Assembly (NCBI GenBank): GCA_011009095.1
Contig: VTPC01000987.1
Span: 1 to 64,000, forward strand
Length of the DNA stretch: 64,000 nucleotides
Direction: 5' to 3'
From: Ignelater luminosus
Taxonomy: Eukaryota; Arthropoda; Insecta; Coleoptera; Elateridae
Positions 1-12,098 of the stretch are shown in pieces (position 1 is the first letter of the stretch; each line of letters begins with the position of its first letter). The notes below the pieces were generated by a model. The model worked only from the letters and a program-made list of their open reading frames with translations, was not told the origin of the DNA and made no database searches. Made by a program: the position numbers and the translations under genes.

Positions 1-356
1 AAAAAAAACCTTCTAAAATAAGGAAATAATTGTATGGCTTTGATGGAAACGAAAATGGCCCAGGAAATCTAAAAGGAAGTAAAATTAGTTCGGTTTTATT
101 TAATTCAGCAAAGCAACTGTGCACTGATACTTTTTTCGAATTCACATACCTACTACCAATAACAGAGTTGGTATGGTAAAAAATGAAAGTACATGTAACT
201 TGTTGAAATATTTTTTGAATGAAGCTCAATTAGAGATTGCAGTTTAATATATGCCATTATACTTAGGAAAGGGGGCTTGTGAAGGAAAGCTGATGCTATG
301 ATTTCTTCACATACAGTAACAAAATTGAGAACTATGTAGTAGGTATATATATATAC

Positions 357-637
357 TTCGTTCACAATGTTTCTGGGTCGTAACAGGCCATGCTTGCAGT
401 TTGTTAAGTTGGAAGTGTTGTACCTGCGGCAGCATTTGGCGCTGTTATTCTTATACTTACAGAGTTACAAAAAAAGACAACAACGTGAGGTTAAACTGTC
501 ATAAAATCATAACCTTAAAGCACATTAAGCGTCAATAAGATTTAACAAGCCGAGTTAATAGATAAACAGCCCGGTTTACAATACTCAAACTGTCATTCTT
601 ACACAGCCATATACGACCCAGAAACATCGTGAACGCT
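357..637. mobile_element. MITE with 24 bp terminal inverted repeats
   Basis: The left end (359-382) and the reverse complement of the right end (612-635) match at 23 of 24 positions, around the core TTCACRATGTTTCTGGGTCG. The interior of about 230 bp has no reading frame of note. TATAC lies just outside both ends, which would fit a TA target site and a Tc1/mariner-type origin, but the exact boundary is not certain. The near-identical ends suggest a fairly recent, non-autonomous DNA transposon. Confidence 0.75.
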
Positions 638-1039
638 GTATACACTGTAACAATCTGCCTTAAAGCAAGGCACATGATTCACATGAGACATGTAAACTAC
701 ATACCTACCTGAAATACAGTTGCAATAAATGGTTTAAAGTCTCTCTAAAGAGGTATGGTCTCGGGATTAGGTTCGGAAAGGTTAGACCATATATCTTCAA
801 ATGTCTAGGTTTTTGGACATCTACATGCTCATCGAACTGTTGAAACTGGTCAGATTTTTGAATGAATGTTTAAGTTTTCTGATTCTTTTTCACTTTTATG
901 AACCGATTGGACTTGTTGAGTTATTTATTTGAATCGATGAAGTTTTTCTAACAGTCACTTTTAGTTTTAGTCTCTTAAGTAGGAAGATTTCTGATATTGC
1001 TTGGGCGTAGTTGCCTCAGAGTGCACTAAATCTTGTAGG

Positions 1040-1510
1040 CGGTCTTGCATTGAAATAACGCATCAACATCTGGAAAATTAAATATTTCACGACTAAAGGC
1101 AAAACACAAATCTACAAAACTGCAGTCGGTCCAATTTTAACTTACGCTGCAGAGGCGAGAGCAGATACAACTAGACCATCCAAATGATGAGTACAACAGA
1201 AATTAAAATGATACGAGACATACACAGGAAAACACTATTCGACCAAATAAGAAGCGATGGATTGCGACAATTGAGTAATATACAGGACGTAACAAAGTGG
1301 GTTAGGTGAAAAAGAAAAGAATGGAATAGACAGGTAGACAGGAGAGAAGAAAAACTCAGCAATCCCGCGGGCACAAGAACCCAGGGAAGACCTTTGAAGA
1401 AATGAAGATAATGTTGAACCTTCACGTCGGAAAAGGCTAGATAGGATAAAACAGGTTTGAGCCTACTTATATGACAATATATAAGAGTGAAAGAAAAAGA
1501 AGAAGAAGAC
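1040..1510 (+). mobile_element. RTE-type LINE 3' end (fragment)
   Basis: Reading from 1095 gives KGKTQIYKTAVGPILTYAAE, and further on NIQDVTKWVR and a GRPLKK-like end. This is the C-terminal part of the RTE-type endonuclease/reverse transcriptase protein common in insects (usual form IYKTAIRPVLTYGAE ... RRRREWNEHV ... GRRSPGRPPKRW). Upstream, RINIWKIKYF resembles the preceding IWRNKYL stretch. Stops interrupt the frame near 1124-1129 and 1306. The copy ends in a GAA/AAG-rich tail at about 1490-1510, which fits the simple-repeat 3' ends of RTE elements. It is a truncated, dead copy. Confidence 0.75.
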
Positions 1511-3715
1511 ATAAATAGAATATAGAATGTAGGATGCTTTCTATTGGTAAAAAGCTCTGCATACAATCGTGCAGCTGCAATAGCATTTTATGGTGCTTCA
1601 CCGTAAACTATTATCATATCTACAAATTCTTCGTTTGTATACATTCTTCAATAAAATTAAATTAATTAAACCAAACAATTAAACGTCACCCACACAAGTT
1701 ATTGCTCAAATTTTAAGGAAAACGGGCGTACCCTGGAATGAAACGAATCAATCAGCACAAAATGGAAAGTTATGGAAGATGAGTTACCAACCTTTGGAAT
1801 TAAACAAGTAAGTATTTCTTTTTTCCTAAGAAAGTAAAGCATTTAAAATGACAGAACGTTACTCAGACAAGTTTTGTCCAAAGGTCAAAGACGACTACAA
1901 AGTTAGCTACGTTGGAGCTAGAAATGGTCAAAATCAAAGCGGTTTGATGTGCTATGCCTACTGAATATATTAGCAAAAACCTTGAGATATCAAACAGTGG
2001 GTCCAATTATTTAAAGCTTTATATCTTTGAAACTAATGCAATTTAACGTAGATCAGTTTCTTTCATGCCACTCTCTTACCCTTTGACAGGAAAAAACAAG
2101 TTGAGAATCACCCTGTATAATTATATCAATTATAAATTTTATTAGAAGGTTGTCCTCATTACGTTTAATAAACACAATTTAGAATTAATAACGTAATTAA
2201 ATTACCAATAGTCACTAAATACATAAACAAATAAATAAAAGCCACCAATGCTTTTCAGAGTTGTATTTGCATTATAGTAAACTCTAATATTATAAAATTG
2301 TCACTGGTGATTTTCTACCAAATGAATCACTAAATAAAATTATGAGTACGCTGTTTACATTGTAGTTCTGATGCTTATCATTTTATGTGTTGAATGTAAT
2401 AAATAATGTGCAAGATTATTAGGTGTCAAGGTATCTTAAGATAAGTAAAAATTAAAAATGGTCGTGATTAATTAACTTCATTTGTTTCACTTTGTTCTAA
2501 GCTTTAAGAACCTAAACAAAAGCAGCAGCTTAATATGTTAGAAAACAAAGAAAACCCGCATGTGTAAATTGTCTTTTATTTGCTTTATTTGCATTTAAGC
2601 TATTAAACCATTTTTAAAGTAAAGCAAAAGTCAGTGAATCGGAACAACGGCGCATAATCTTCTTTTGTTTATTTCATAATAAAGCTGAGGGTATTGTTTA
2701 AATTGGAATGTTTTTCATAAATAAATCGGATTTACAGATAAAGCCATATTACACCGCAACTAACGAGCAAGACGTTCTATTTAGGCGTTGTTAAATACTT
2801 AATGCAAATTTCCAGGCGACTCTCCTTGAAGTATAAGGTTAATTAAAAATAATGGATAGTTAGTAAATAGGTCAGTCAATATAATTACATGAAACGTTTT
2901 TACATTTAGTTTATTAATCAAATTTACTATTAGGTTTTGCAGTTACCTGAACACGCAATGAGCAGATTTATAAATGCAATTACGTTATTTTTCAGGTATG
3001 CGTGGTTGGTGATACTTTTAGTTTTTGCAACAAAAAATTTCGTGCAAACGAAACAACGTTACCTATACAACTAGAGCATTTTATTAACTAAAGTAATACA
3101 AATTTCTCGTGAATATTAGATTGGTATTTTTCTAAACTACCTAACAAGATATAAATACGAATCGCGAAATTACAAAACAAAAAGTTTCAGCTATCGTGTG
3201 GTATATTCTAATTCATCTGTAAGAATCAAGAAATTCTTGAAAGTGATTCGCTACCCTTCTAATCTACTTCATTGTCGTGCATCTCCCAATAAAGCTTATA
3301 ATCTTACCAAACACTTTTTAGAATGTTTAACAAGTTGAGAAAATGTAGCTTTTTACCAGACGAACTTTAAGACTTCAAGTATACCGACACGTTTAAGAAC
3401 AACAAAATCCTAACTGCACAATGTTAGAGATGAGCTCTTGGAACACGTTTTATGCACAGTTTGTCTCATTTACTTTGAGATTATTATTAAAATAGTCGCA
3501 AGGCAAGTCAGATATGCGGTCAGTTGTTTTTCAATAAAAACGTTCGTCACCATTAAAAATATTTAAAAATTCGCAAAAATGACCCAACGTCATTAAGAAT
3601 GTTTAACATCAGACGATGAAAAGTAAGAAAGTAATAGTAAAATTAGCAACATGGCAAGGAACGATTGTCTTCCACAGCTTGTGTCTACAAAATACTGTTT
3701 TTTATATGCGTGGGA
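1511..3715. other. AT-rich tract, no gene recognised
   Basis: I see no convincing reading frame or RNA gene. The end of the sequence GAGAATCACCCTGTATAAT (about 2102-2120) resembles the right terminus (ACCCTGTATA) of a MITE type seen whole elsewhere in this window. A matching left end was not found. Confidence 0.4.
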
Positions 3716-3717
3716 TT

Positions 3718-4455
3718 GATGTAAGGTTGTTCCCATCTATAAAAACGGTGATAAATCACATGTTCAAAAAAACTTCATAGCTCTATCGGGAGTGCCACAA
3801 GGCAGCATTTTGGGAACTTTGTTATTTATAATATTCATTAATGATATTGGAAAATAAATTCTTCTAAGTTTTTATTTGCAGATGATTTAAAATTGTTCAG
3901 AATTGTCAGGGGGGTGAGCAACGACCATAAACAATTATTGGCTTACTTGAACTTGTTATCTGGATGGTCTGTACGTAATAATTTCAATCTGAACGTATCT
4001 AAATGTCAGTGCACGTCATTTTTGTGTAAATTTCTCTAAATCTAATTATTTCATTAATCAGACTGAACTAAGGCGTGTAAATCACTGTAAAGATCTAGGT
4101 ATTATTTTTGACTGTTTGCTTACTGTTAATTATCATATTGAATCAACAGTTAATTCAGCATCTAGGCTGTTAGGAACACACGGGACTTCAAAGATCCGCC
4201 GGTAGGTACTATTACTTTTGTTCAATGCTTACAAACTCTAATATGGAGTGGTAATTTGGAATCGTAACTGTACGTATCATTCTTTTCGTATTAAGAAAGT
4301 TCAAAAAGGTTTGTAACATACTGTAGGTCAAAATCTAACTTGGGTATAGATTACAAAGAGTTTTTTTCCAGTTTCAACATTAAGCCATTAGAACACAGAC
4401 ATAACGAGCAAAGTAAGTTTTTCAACAACACCCTGTTAATAAAGGTAGTGGCTCA
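3718..4455 (+). mobile_element. Jockey/CR1-type LINE reverse transcriptase fragment
   Basis: Frames read SGVPQGSILGTLLFIIFIND (about 3787-3843), then FLFADDLKLF with the catalytic FADD box (about 3868-3897), then LNLLSGWSVRNNFNLNVSKC. These are consecutive RT motifs of Jockey/CR1-type non-LTR retrotransposons. Upstream, PIYKNGDKSHVQ resembles the P(V/I)YKSGDK motif that normally lies well ahead of the SGVPQGS box, so sequence between them has been lost. Later segments (DLGIIFD, FRIKKVQKRF-like, and IKPLEHR near 4380) follow the usual order. Several frame breaks mark it as dead. The end is uncertain because later codons lose LINE resemblance. Confidence 0.8.
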
Positions 4456-4670
4456 ATTTAACTTTCTTCTATGGGACTGTATCGTTTTCGAAGCAACCGA
4501 TTTAATTGTTTTTAAATTTAGCAACTTGATAGTGGATTGCACTATCCACTCAATGTCAATGAAATTTTCGCCGTATTACACAGTCATTGTATTAGTTACT
4601 GGGACAGTTTTGTATTTTATCTTTTTAGAAAGTGCTAATAAATTTCGTAATTACTCTGAATTGGGAAAAT

Positions 4671-4810
4671 ACGAAAGCGCCGAAGGGCTAATGTAAAACT
4701 TTCTTTAACTGGAAATTGCCAAATGAAAACTGGAAATTTTTTCATTTGCAAATTCCAGTTGTCAATTCTTAGTTAAAAAATTTGTTTCATTGGCCCTTCA
4801 GGGCTTTTGT
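4671..4810. repeat. Imperfect 140 bp palindrome
   Basis: Two arms of about 65 nt (4671-4737 and 4744-4810) are imperfect reverse complements with almost no spacer. ACGAAAGCGCCGAAGGGC on the left mirrors GCCCTTCAGGGCTTTTGT on the right. It lies between the LINE fragment and the long-TIR element. It may be a small foldback MITE. Confidence 0.55.
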
Positions 4811-4841
4811 AGGGAAACCTGTGGGGTAAGAGCTTGCTCTC

Positions 4842-6380
4842 TATTTAGCCCAGTCACTTCATACAAAAAAAGGCCAAACCTCTAAAAAAATCTGACTGAA
4901 GAGTTTGCTTCGGGATTGTCTTTATTTCGCCGTCAAAAACAATCCCTCAAAAGTTCATAAAGCCAACTGAACGGCTACAGAAGTTACAGAAGGTTAAAGG
5001 TCACGAAAATCAGTTTTTCTCAAATATCTCGTAAACTATTGGTTTTACGTTAATTTGGGTCATTATAAAATTTGTTCATTAGCTAAATCTACACAAAAAA
5101 GGTCCTTTAAAAAATTTACGTAGAACTAATGTAGGGCTGAGAAGTTTCGGAGCAAAGCGTATACTCCACTATCCTGTACATATAGTGGTGTATACAGATA
5201 ATAAGATCTATTTATACATAGAAACATCGTTCATGCATATATAATTTCTATCTGAATTGTCCTTGGAAAGCACCCTTCTTCATGATAATAATGGTAAGGG
5301 CCTTGAGTAGCAGCTGTCTAACATTCCAATGTAGGCTCATGGGTCACTGTATAACTGAAAATATTGGGTGATGCATCTTGTACGTTTTAAATTCAGTTTA
5401 ACGCTGCATTTTGTAGAGTTTGGACGTTTTATTCATCTCGAAATATTTTGTAATTCGTTATACTTAATGGCAGACAACACTTGTGTTATCTGGAATGAGA
5501 CTTTGTCAAATGCCACGACTGCGACTGTTGTTCGCGGTTTAGAAACCATCTCAGTTCAAGAAATTAAACTTTAAGTTACAGCGCAGTTATGGAAAGGACT
5601 AGAAAAAAACGACTGACGGCATTGAATTCTACGTTAGAAAGTGCTTCAACAGTGCTAAAATGATTTTGTTGTAGCTTCGAAAATAAAGGAGTTACAGCAA
5701 ATTGAAGGAATCGACCCATTTAGAAAATTCAACTTTGAGTTACAGCACAATTATGAAGAGGGCTAGAAAACAACGACTGACGGCATTAAATTCTATGTTA
5801 AAAAGTGCCTAAACAATGCTAAACTGATTTTGTTCTAGCTTCGAAAGTAAAGGAATTACAGCAAAATGAAGAAATCGGCCATTTTTCACTTTTTCTCTTT
5901 ACAGCAAAAACAAAAGACGGCAGCTTATTTTTGGCAACAGTAATGGAATAAGCATGATAAAAGAGGTCACGAGTACCTAAGCCGTTTTTATTTATCTGTG
6001 CTAATAAGAAAGTTGCCCATTTAATCCCATCGAAATTGGACCACACTGGACACTGTATACAGTATGCGCTTTGCTCCGAAACTTCTTAGCTCTATATCTC
6101 AAAAACTATTGGTTCTACATGAATTTTGTATAGGACCTTTTGCGTGTAGATTTAGCTCATGAACAAATTTCATACTGACCAAAATTAACGTAAAACCAAT
6201 AGTTTACGAGATATTAACTGATTTTCGTGACCTTTGACCTTCTGTAACTTCTGTAGCCATCCAGTTGGCTTTATAGTCTTTTGAGGGATTGTTTTTGACG
6301 CCGAAATAAAGAGAAGTCCGAAGAAAAATCTCCAGTCGGATTTTTTTAGAGATGAATGTATAAAGTAACTGGCCTAATTA
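4842..6380. mobile_element. 1.54 kb element with ~325 bp terminal inverted repeats
   Basis: The segment 4842-5168 and the reverse complement of 6057-6380 match along their whole length (roughly 85% by eye). Shared blocks include GTCAAAAACAATCCCTCAAA, GGTCACGAAAATCAGTT, CTCGTAAACTATTGGTTTTA and AGAAGTTTCGGAGCAAAGCG. The interior (5169-6056) shows no recognisable transposase and holds a 164 bp tandem duplication. It looks like a non-autonomous, foldback-like DNA transposon. I could not assign a superfamily, and no target-site duplication is obvious. Confidence 0.8.
5574..5901. repeat. 164 bp direct tandem duplication inside the long-TIR element
   Basis: AGTTACAGCGCAGTTATG at 5574 recurs as AGTTACAGCACAATTATG at 5738. 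The following bases (CGACTGACGGCATT, then TTTTGTTSTAGCTTCGAAA) also repeat, giving two units of about 164 bp. A few bases upstream of each unit are shared too. Confidence 0.8.
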
Positions 6381-8330
6381 CAAAATAAAATAAATAGTGG
6401 AAGATGAAACTAGTAAAATATTGATGGCTTGTGTCCATGAGCTGATAGCAAATAGTAGCACTGTCACGATAAACTTTCTGGACGATTAGCAGCAAACGTC
6501 AATTTCCATAAATGCAAATGCAAAAGCGCCCTCTTCGCTGACAACATTACGTAATCATGATTGCTGTTTGTCGTTGTTCGTGGACGCAACCAATGACTAG
6601 AAGATTTCCTGTAACTATTAAAGCATGGACGCAAAATACATCAAAACGACTTCTGTTTATTTAGCAACGACAACGATTTTCTTGGTTTTCAAAATCACAA
6701 CTTATTGTTTTGATTGTAATTTGTAAAACTACTATTTTCTTTTGGTCAAAGAAAAAAGGCTAAATAAAGGATCAAATTAAGTGTGAATACCCAGAATATA
6801 TGCGTAATTAATTTTGCAAGGATTGCAAATTAATTGTTAATGTCTTTCATCTGTTACTATATGAAGGAAAGTCAAGCTTAATAACAATATTCAAACTAAG
6901 TACATTTGATTAAAGGAAAGTGTTTCATAGCGTGATAGGAGTTCAAAAGTGACGGAACACGTAATAATCACGTTGTTAGTACCACATTGTAAAAGATATC
7001 CTGATAAACAAAGATACCAACATATCTTATTAACTATTATATTTATTTACCGGAATTTTAACCACTTAACTGTATTTTTGAAAAAACTTTTAACAATAAC
7101 TTGATTTACATACTATGTAAAACAGCCACAGCTTTACCACATGCGAAAATATTCTGTCAGGCTATAAATCAAAATAACAATTTGATGTTTAAATAAAACA
7201 TTACACTCTTTAGTATTTCGGTCCAATAAATGCTTCTGTTTTCTCAAGTAGTTCACATTATTTAGAAAAGTGGAAAAAATAATGTTTTTATGTGCATCAA
7301 ATTGGAATTAGAATTCTACACACGTAAAGAAAATAAATCTACCGAAAGAAAGATAATCTACAACGAGAAAAGTTCATGAGCTTTAAAAAGTGACGTCACA
7401 TTCGAAAAGCGTCTGCCGACAATGACGGCGGCGGCGGCGGCGCCAACCTTAATAAATTTGTTATCTTGGAAAATGTCTTTTGTACTTTGCCTATTTAAAT
7501 ACTTATTCTTGTAGGACGACATCGTTTTAAAATAGAACAAAGAAACAAAATCTAAACACCACATATAATAATTGAATTTATTTAATTAATTTACGGTTTC
7601 AACATTTAATTAACTCTTCCTCACATAAATACGATATTCCAATCGTATTCAAATGGGGTTTAATTTATTTGGGATTAGCGTAAAACCCATTTACGAAGTG
7701 TAATAATTATAGAAATCAGGGGTTATAGCGTGCCCGGACTGCAAAATAGCAAAAGGGATGAATAATTCCTGGTCATGGTCAGTGGAATCATTGGGGACTC
7801 TTAATTCCCAATAGTTCATATTTTTCATTAATAATGGACTATGCATTTCTGCTTTCCAATAAAATAACGCTTTTCAATATTTATAAGGTATACATAAATA
7901 TTTTGACTTGTAGGAAACAAATATTTTCTTTAAAAATTAAATTAAAATTCTAACCAACAATTTATTCGTTTAAATAAATTTGTAAGATGATACTACTTGA
8001 ATTTCAAGTCTGGTGTCTAGTAGAGAATTGAGGTTAGTTATGACTTTAATCAAAATTTCTTAAGATTCATCATTATTCACGTTAAAGTTTTTGTTGAACA
8101 TACTTAGCTATCATTTTAGTAATTACAAACGAGTCTGGATTTAGAAAAAGAATACGTTTTTTCATTAAAGAAAAGTTAAAATTTATTTTTTGTACGAATG
8201 AACTATTTTGATTGTTTGCAATGTGTGTTTCCATGACAGTAAGTCGAGTTTACTGGTTGCTAGGGCTAACGCTAAATAATCAGACACGCAAGACTTATTT
8301 GAAATAAAATCTCAAAATTGGAAACAAGTG
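6381..8330. other. AT-rich tract, no gene recognised
   Basis: No coding or RNA gene is supported. A short GCG-rich microsatellite lies at 7427-7443; it makes an alanine run in a minus-strand frame, which I take to be chance. Confidence 0.4.
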
Positions 8331-8366
8331 TTTTATTTACTAATATTAAAATTGAAAATACAATTG

Positions 8367-8791
8367 TTAACAATCACTGATGGCAAATGAAACAGCGGCG
8401 TTTTCAGTGTGACTGCTATTCACGGAAAACATTGCAGAAGACAAAGAAGACGTATTGCAGGACAGTTTATGTATCATATGTAAATTTTTTCCGCAGATTC
8501 TGTTTTATGTTGCAGAGAGTCTTTGATATAGCTTTTGGCTACAGCTTTCATGCCTCTTCAACCCTAATACGTCTACATCTTTATTTGCCAAAAGAGTGTT
8601 AGTTAACCTAAATGAATGACCAATCAAGAATGCCAAACATTTTTTTAAAAGTAATCAAAGTTTTTGATTCACGCCTTTTTACAAATTTAAAAATAATATT
8701 CTTTTGTATAAAAAATAATTTACATACCGCACCCATTTCAAGAACTCAGTATAGCTAGTATTGCAAGAAGCAGTACTGTAGCGATTTTCAT
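8367..8791 (-). pseudogene. Candidate small secreted cysteine-containing peptide gene, two exons, probably decayed
   Basis: The minus strand from 8791 encodes MKIATVLLLAILAILSS, a textbook signal peptide. A donor (GGTGCG|GTATGT, GT at 8727-8726) ends this exon at 8728 in phase 1. A possible acceptor (AAATAAAG|ATGTAG) starts a second exon at 8578 in matching phase. That exon carries HESCSQKLYQRL and CGKNLHMIHKLSC and ends at 8367. An AATAAA lies at 8337-8332 and a TATAAA at 8938-8933. The frame does not stay open over the whole model, so the locus is probably a decayed gene unless the model is wrong. Product unknown. The cysteine spacing (C-x3-C-x11-C) recalls small hormone-like or defence-type peptides but does not fit any family fully. 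Confidence 0.35.
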
Positions 8792-8932
8792 GTTGATTGG
8801 TAATTGTAAGTAGATAGACGCTCCAACCTTAGAAAGTACTAAACAAGATAAAATTAAAAATATTTTTGTTTGAAATAACATTAACTTCCTACAGTTGACA
8901 TGCTAAGATAAAGAAGGTCCTGTGATAAAGAA

Positions 8933-8938
8933 TTTATA
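8933..8938 (-). promoter_or_regulatory. TATA-like box upstream of the small secreted-peptide locus
   Basis: GATATAAATTC on the minus strand lies 142 nt before the candidate start codon. The position fits a short 5' UTR. The only support is its place ahead of the signal-peptide frame. Confidence 0.25.
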
Positions 8939-9029
8939 TCTTTGTTTTATTTGGTACTAAGTAAAATAAAACTTGGTAAACTCAACGCAACTAAATCAGA
9001 AGTGTTTTATGATCTTATAGAAATAAAAG

Positions 9030-9453
9030 TTGAAATATTTGTAATTTTCTCAATTGTTTTTCTAAAATTAGACAGAGAAAAACTAATTTTCCATGGATCC
9101 TACACTATAGAATGAAACGTCACTGAGAATATGACAAATACTTAAAACAGTACTTTTGTCTCTGATTTTAGAATTTGGCGCAAGTCTTAAGAAGAAAAAG
9201 GCCATAATATCGCATAATATATTTTTAAAGATCAGACGTTAAATCTCTCTTCTTTTGTTATAGAAAGTTCCGCTTTTGAGCACGTCTTCTTGTGATCGAG
9301 TTGAATGACGACAAATACAAAATGTTGGGAGGAAAGATGTCAGCGCTTTGTAAATTGACGTATCTAAACCATTTATTGCATTTGCTTTTCAGATATCTAT
9401 GCAGTTTACCATGTCTTTACCAAGTTATGCGTCTACATATCTGTGTGCCCCTA
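9030..9453 (+). repeat. Dispersed repeat, copy 1
   Basis: This segment matches 27205-27563 in the same orientation. Shared blocks include CACTGAGAATATGAC (ATTACTGAGAATATGAC in copy 2), GATGTCAGCGC (CATGTCAGCGC), ACGTATCTAAACCATTTATTG and the ending CATATCTGTGTGCCC (CATATCTATGTGCCC). Divergence is roughly 20%, with indels. No terminal repeats or coding region are visible. It is a family of unknown type. Confidence 0.7.
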
Positions 9454-10449
9454 TCTTAGACCGGTTTTGTAATCTCTATAAATTATAAAAATCTTAGAAA
9501 TTGCCCGAGATTGCTAAGGCAACAAAACAATATTGAGAAGTAACTTAGATAATAAGAAGGAAAACTACTACCACGGTCCTCCTATTTTAAGGAAATTGAG
9601 TGAAACTGTACAGGGTGTTATTTAAAAAAATAAGGTCGGTAGAAACCTTAAGCATTTAGTCGAATTAGTATGATGTCATTCCAATATTTCCAGTTTCAGA
9701 ACTCTTTTCCAAAGCATGAACAAATGGCGAACTGTTTCCGCTTCTTGTTGACACCCTGTGTTGGTTCGAAATTTACAGCTGTCTGGAGTTTGACAAACGG
9801 TTATTTTTTGACTAAATATCAAAGTGAGAAAAATGCTCCATACTTATCGACTTAAAGCCAATTTATAAATTTTCATAGCGTACGTGACGCAAAACAGCAA
9901 ACAAAATGCTATTTTAATTTTTCTTTGCAAAAGTTACGACTTCGTGGCCTTTACAGTGTTTGCTTTGGCGTGGTAATAATTGCAAATATCGTAATACAAA
10001 ATTTTTGTAGACTTGCTTGCATTTTTACATTTTTGTACAGGTAGTCCAAATTCGAAGATAATGCGGTATGTTAGAATCTAGAGCAACAAGAAACAAACTT
10101 GATGCAAATTACTGATTTATTCTTGCCTGCCAAGTTAATTGGTGCAATGTGAATTTATAAGTAGGTACATATTTTTTTGTTTTTGAGTTAGTTTTGTTAA
10201 GTGTCTGTTATCTTCGTTACCGCTAATTGACATCAAATTTTGTTTCATTTTTCAAACATCGAAAATGCAGCCATTTCATGAAATTAAAAAAAAATTACTT
10301 TCATAAGTCAGGAAACAAAACCAAAGTAAAATACCTCTTTTGCTGGTAAGATGGACTTTTTAGGTTCCAACAGAAGTTAAACCCATACATGGTAATCAAA
10401 GTATGCCTGTTTGTTAGCTAGTGGTTTGATAATGGTGGGACTGGTCATA
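9454..10449. other. AT-rich tract, no gene recognised
   Basis: Nothing coding is supported. ACAGGGTGT at 9610 and ACACCCTGT at 9751 could be the ends of a short MITE, but only about 10 bp match. Confidence 0.3.
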
Positions 10450-12098
10450 ATATGAAAAACTACAATTACAAAGATATAATGATACTGACATTCTAAATGA
10501 ATTGAAAAATGATAATGATCCAATAAGTGTTATCAGTTTTGTAGATAAAAATATTAAGACATTGGGAATTTAGTGGTCAGTGAAATTTGATAGTTTTTCC
10601 TATTATATAGCAGAAATCACTGAAATAACATGTACTAAACGTAGTATTCTATCAGAAATTGCAAAAATATATGATCCATTGGGACTAATTAGTCCCTGTG
10701 TTATATATGCAATGATTATGATTCAGAGATTATGGTGCTTGCGAATTGCTTGGGATGATGAAGTCCCAAATGAGATTAAATTTCAGTGGATAACGTTCCG
10801 TAAAAATTTAAATGTTCTGAATCAACTTCAACTTCCACGGCATGTAATTTTATTTGATTATTTTTATATACAAGTACATGGCATTTGCGATGCCTCGGAA
10901 CATGCTTACGGTGCTGGTGTTTATGTGCGTACCGAAAATAATACTGGATCACAGGTGTCTTTGCTCTGTGCTAAGTCAAAGGTGGCACCTTTGAAGACCA
11001 CAACTATTCCCCGTTTAAAATTGTGCGGAGCTTTACTTTTAGCAAAGTTAATTGATAAGGTTACTAATTCACTTAATGTATCAGTTGAATGTTTCTTATG
11101 GTCTGATTTAAGTGTAGTTTTGCAGTGGATTAACACTGAACCATATAAATTGCAAACCTTTGTGAGAAATAGGGTTAATCAAATTCAAGAGATTACTACT
11201 AATTATAAGTGGGGTTATGTTTCCACGAAGGAGAATCCTGCTGACCTTGTGTCAAGAGGTGTTGTGCCTCATGAAATTATTAATAATGGTTTATGGTGGA
11301 ACGGTCCATCTTGGCTAAAGACATTTGATAAAAGTGAGCAGTCTAGAGAAATTCCTTTGTCAAAAGATAAGGTCCCCGAATTAAAAAGAGAAACATCAAT
11401 AAATTCCTTTGTAACTAGCGTTAAATCTGAGTTAAATATATTTGCTAAATTTTCTAAGTTACTAAAGTTAAAACGTGCTGTTGCTTATTGCTTTAGATTT
11501 TATTTAAATCTCAGAAAAGCTAAAGACTTTAGAATATTGGACCCTTTAACTGTAGAGGAATTAGAATGCGCAATGAAACGTTTAGTAAAAATTGCTCAAA
11601 CTGAATCATTTTCAGCAGAATATCAGCATATAAAAAATAAGGAGTTTATTAAGGTAAAGACCAAATTTAAGAGTCTTGCTTCATTTATTGATAGTGTTAA
11701 TTTGCTTATGGTTGGGGGAAGATTAAAAAACGCTCATATTGATTTTGATGCCAAACATCCATATCTATCGGACTCTAAGTACATTTTAGCACCAAGCACC
11801 AAATTAATATTTAAATATAAACATGAGAGATTACTCCATATAGGAGCTCAATTGTTGTTGAATACTGTTAGACAAAAGTTTTGGCCTATCGGTGGTCTAA
11901 ACTTAACAAAGTATATTGCTAGGAATTGTATCACATGTGCAAAATATAATTCAAAACCATGTAAAGCCTTTATGAGTGACCTTCCAAAGAGTCGTGTTAC
12001 TCAGTTAGCTCCATTTAGTACCACGGGTATCGATTATGCAGGTCTATTTACTGTTAAAGACCACAAAGGACGTGGTGCAAAAACTAGTGAAGCATATA

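Noticed and set aside
7358-7564. Minus-strand frame with a poly-alanine run
   Set aside because: The run is a GCG microsatellite, and the rest of the frame is AT-rich with no protein character.
8367-8578. Insulin-like B chain, from CGKNLHMIHKLSC
   Set aside because: The C-G-x2-L-x7-C spacing fits a B chain, but there is no A-chain cysteine pattern after it, and the preceding Cys residues fit better with some other small peptide.
9609-9760. Short MITE bounded by ACAGGGTGT and ACACCCTGT
   Set aside because: Only about 10 bp of the ends match and the flanking TA is present on one side only.
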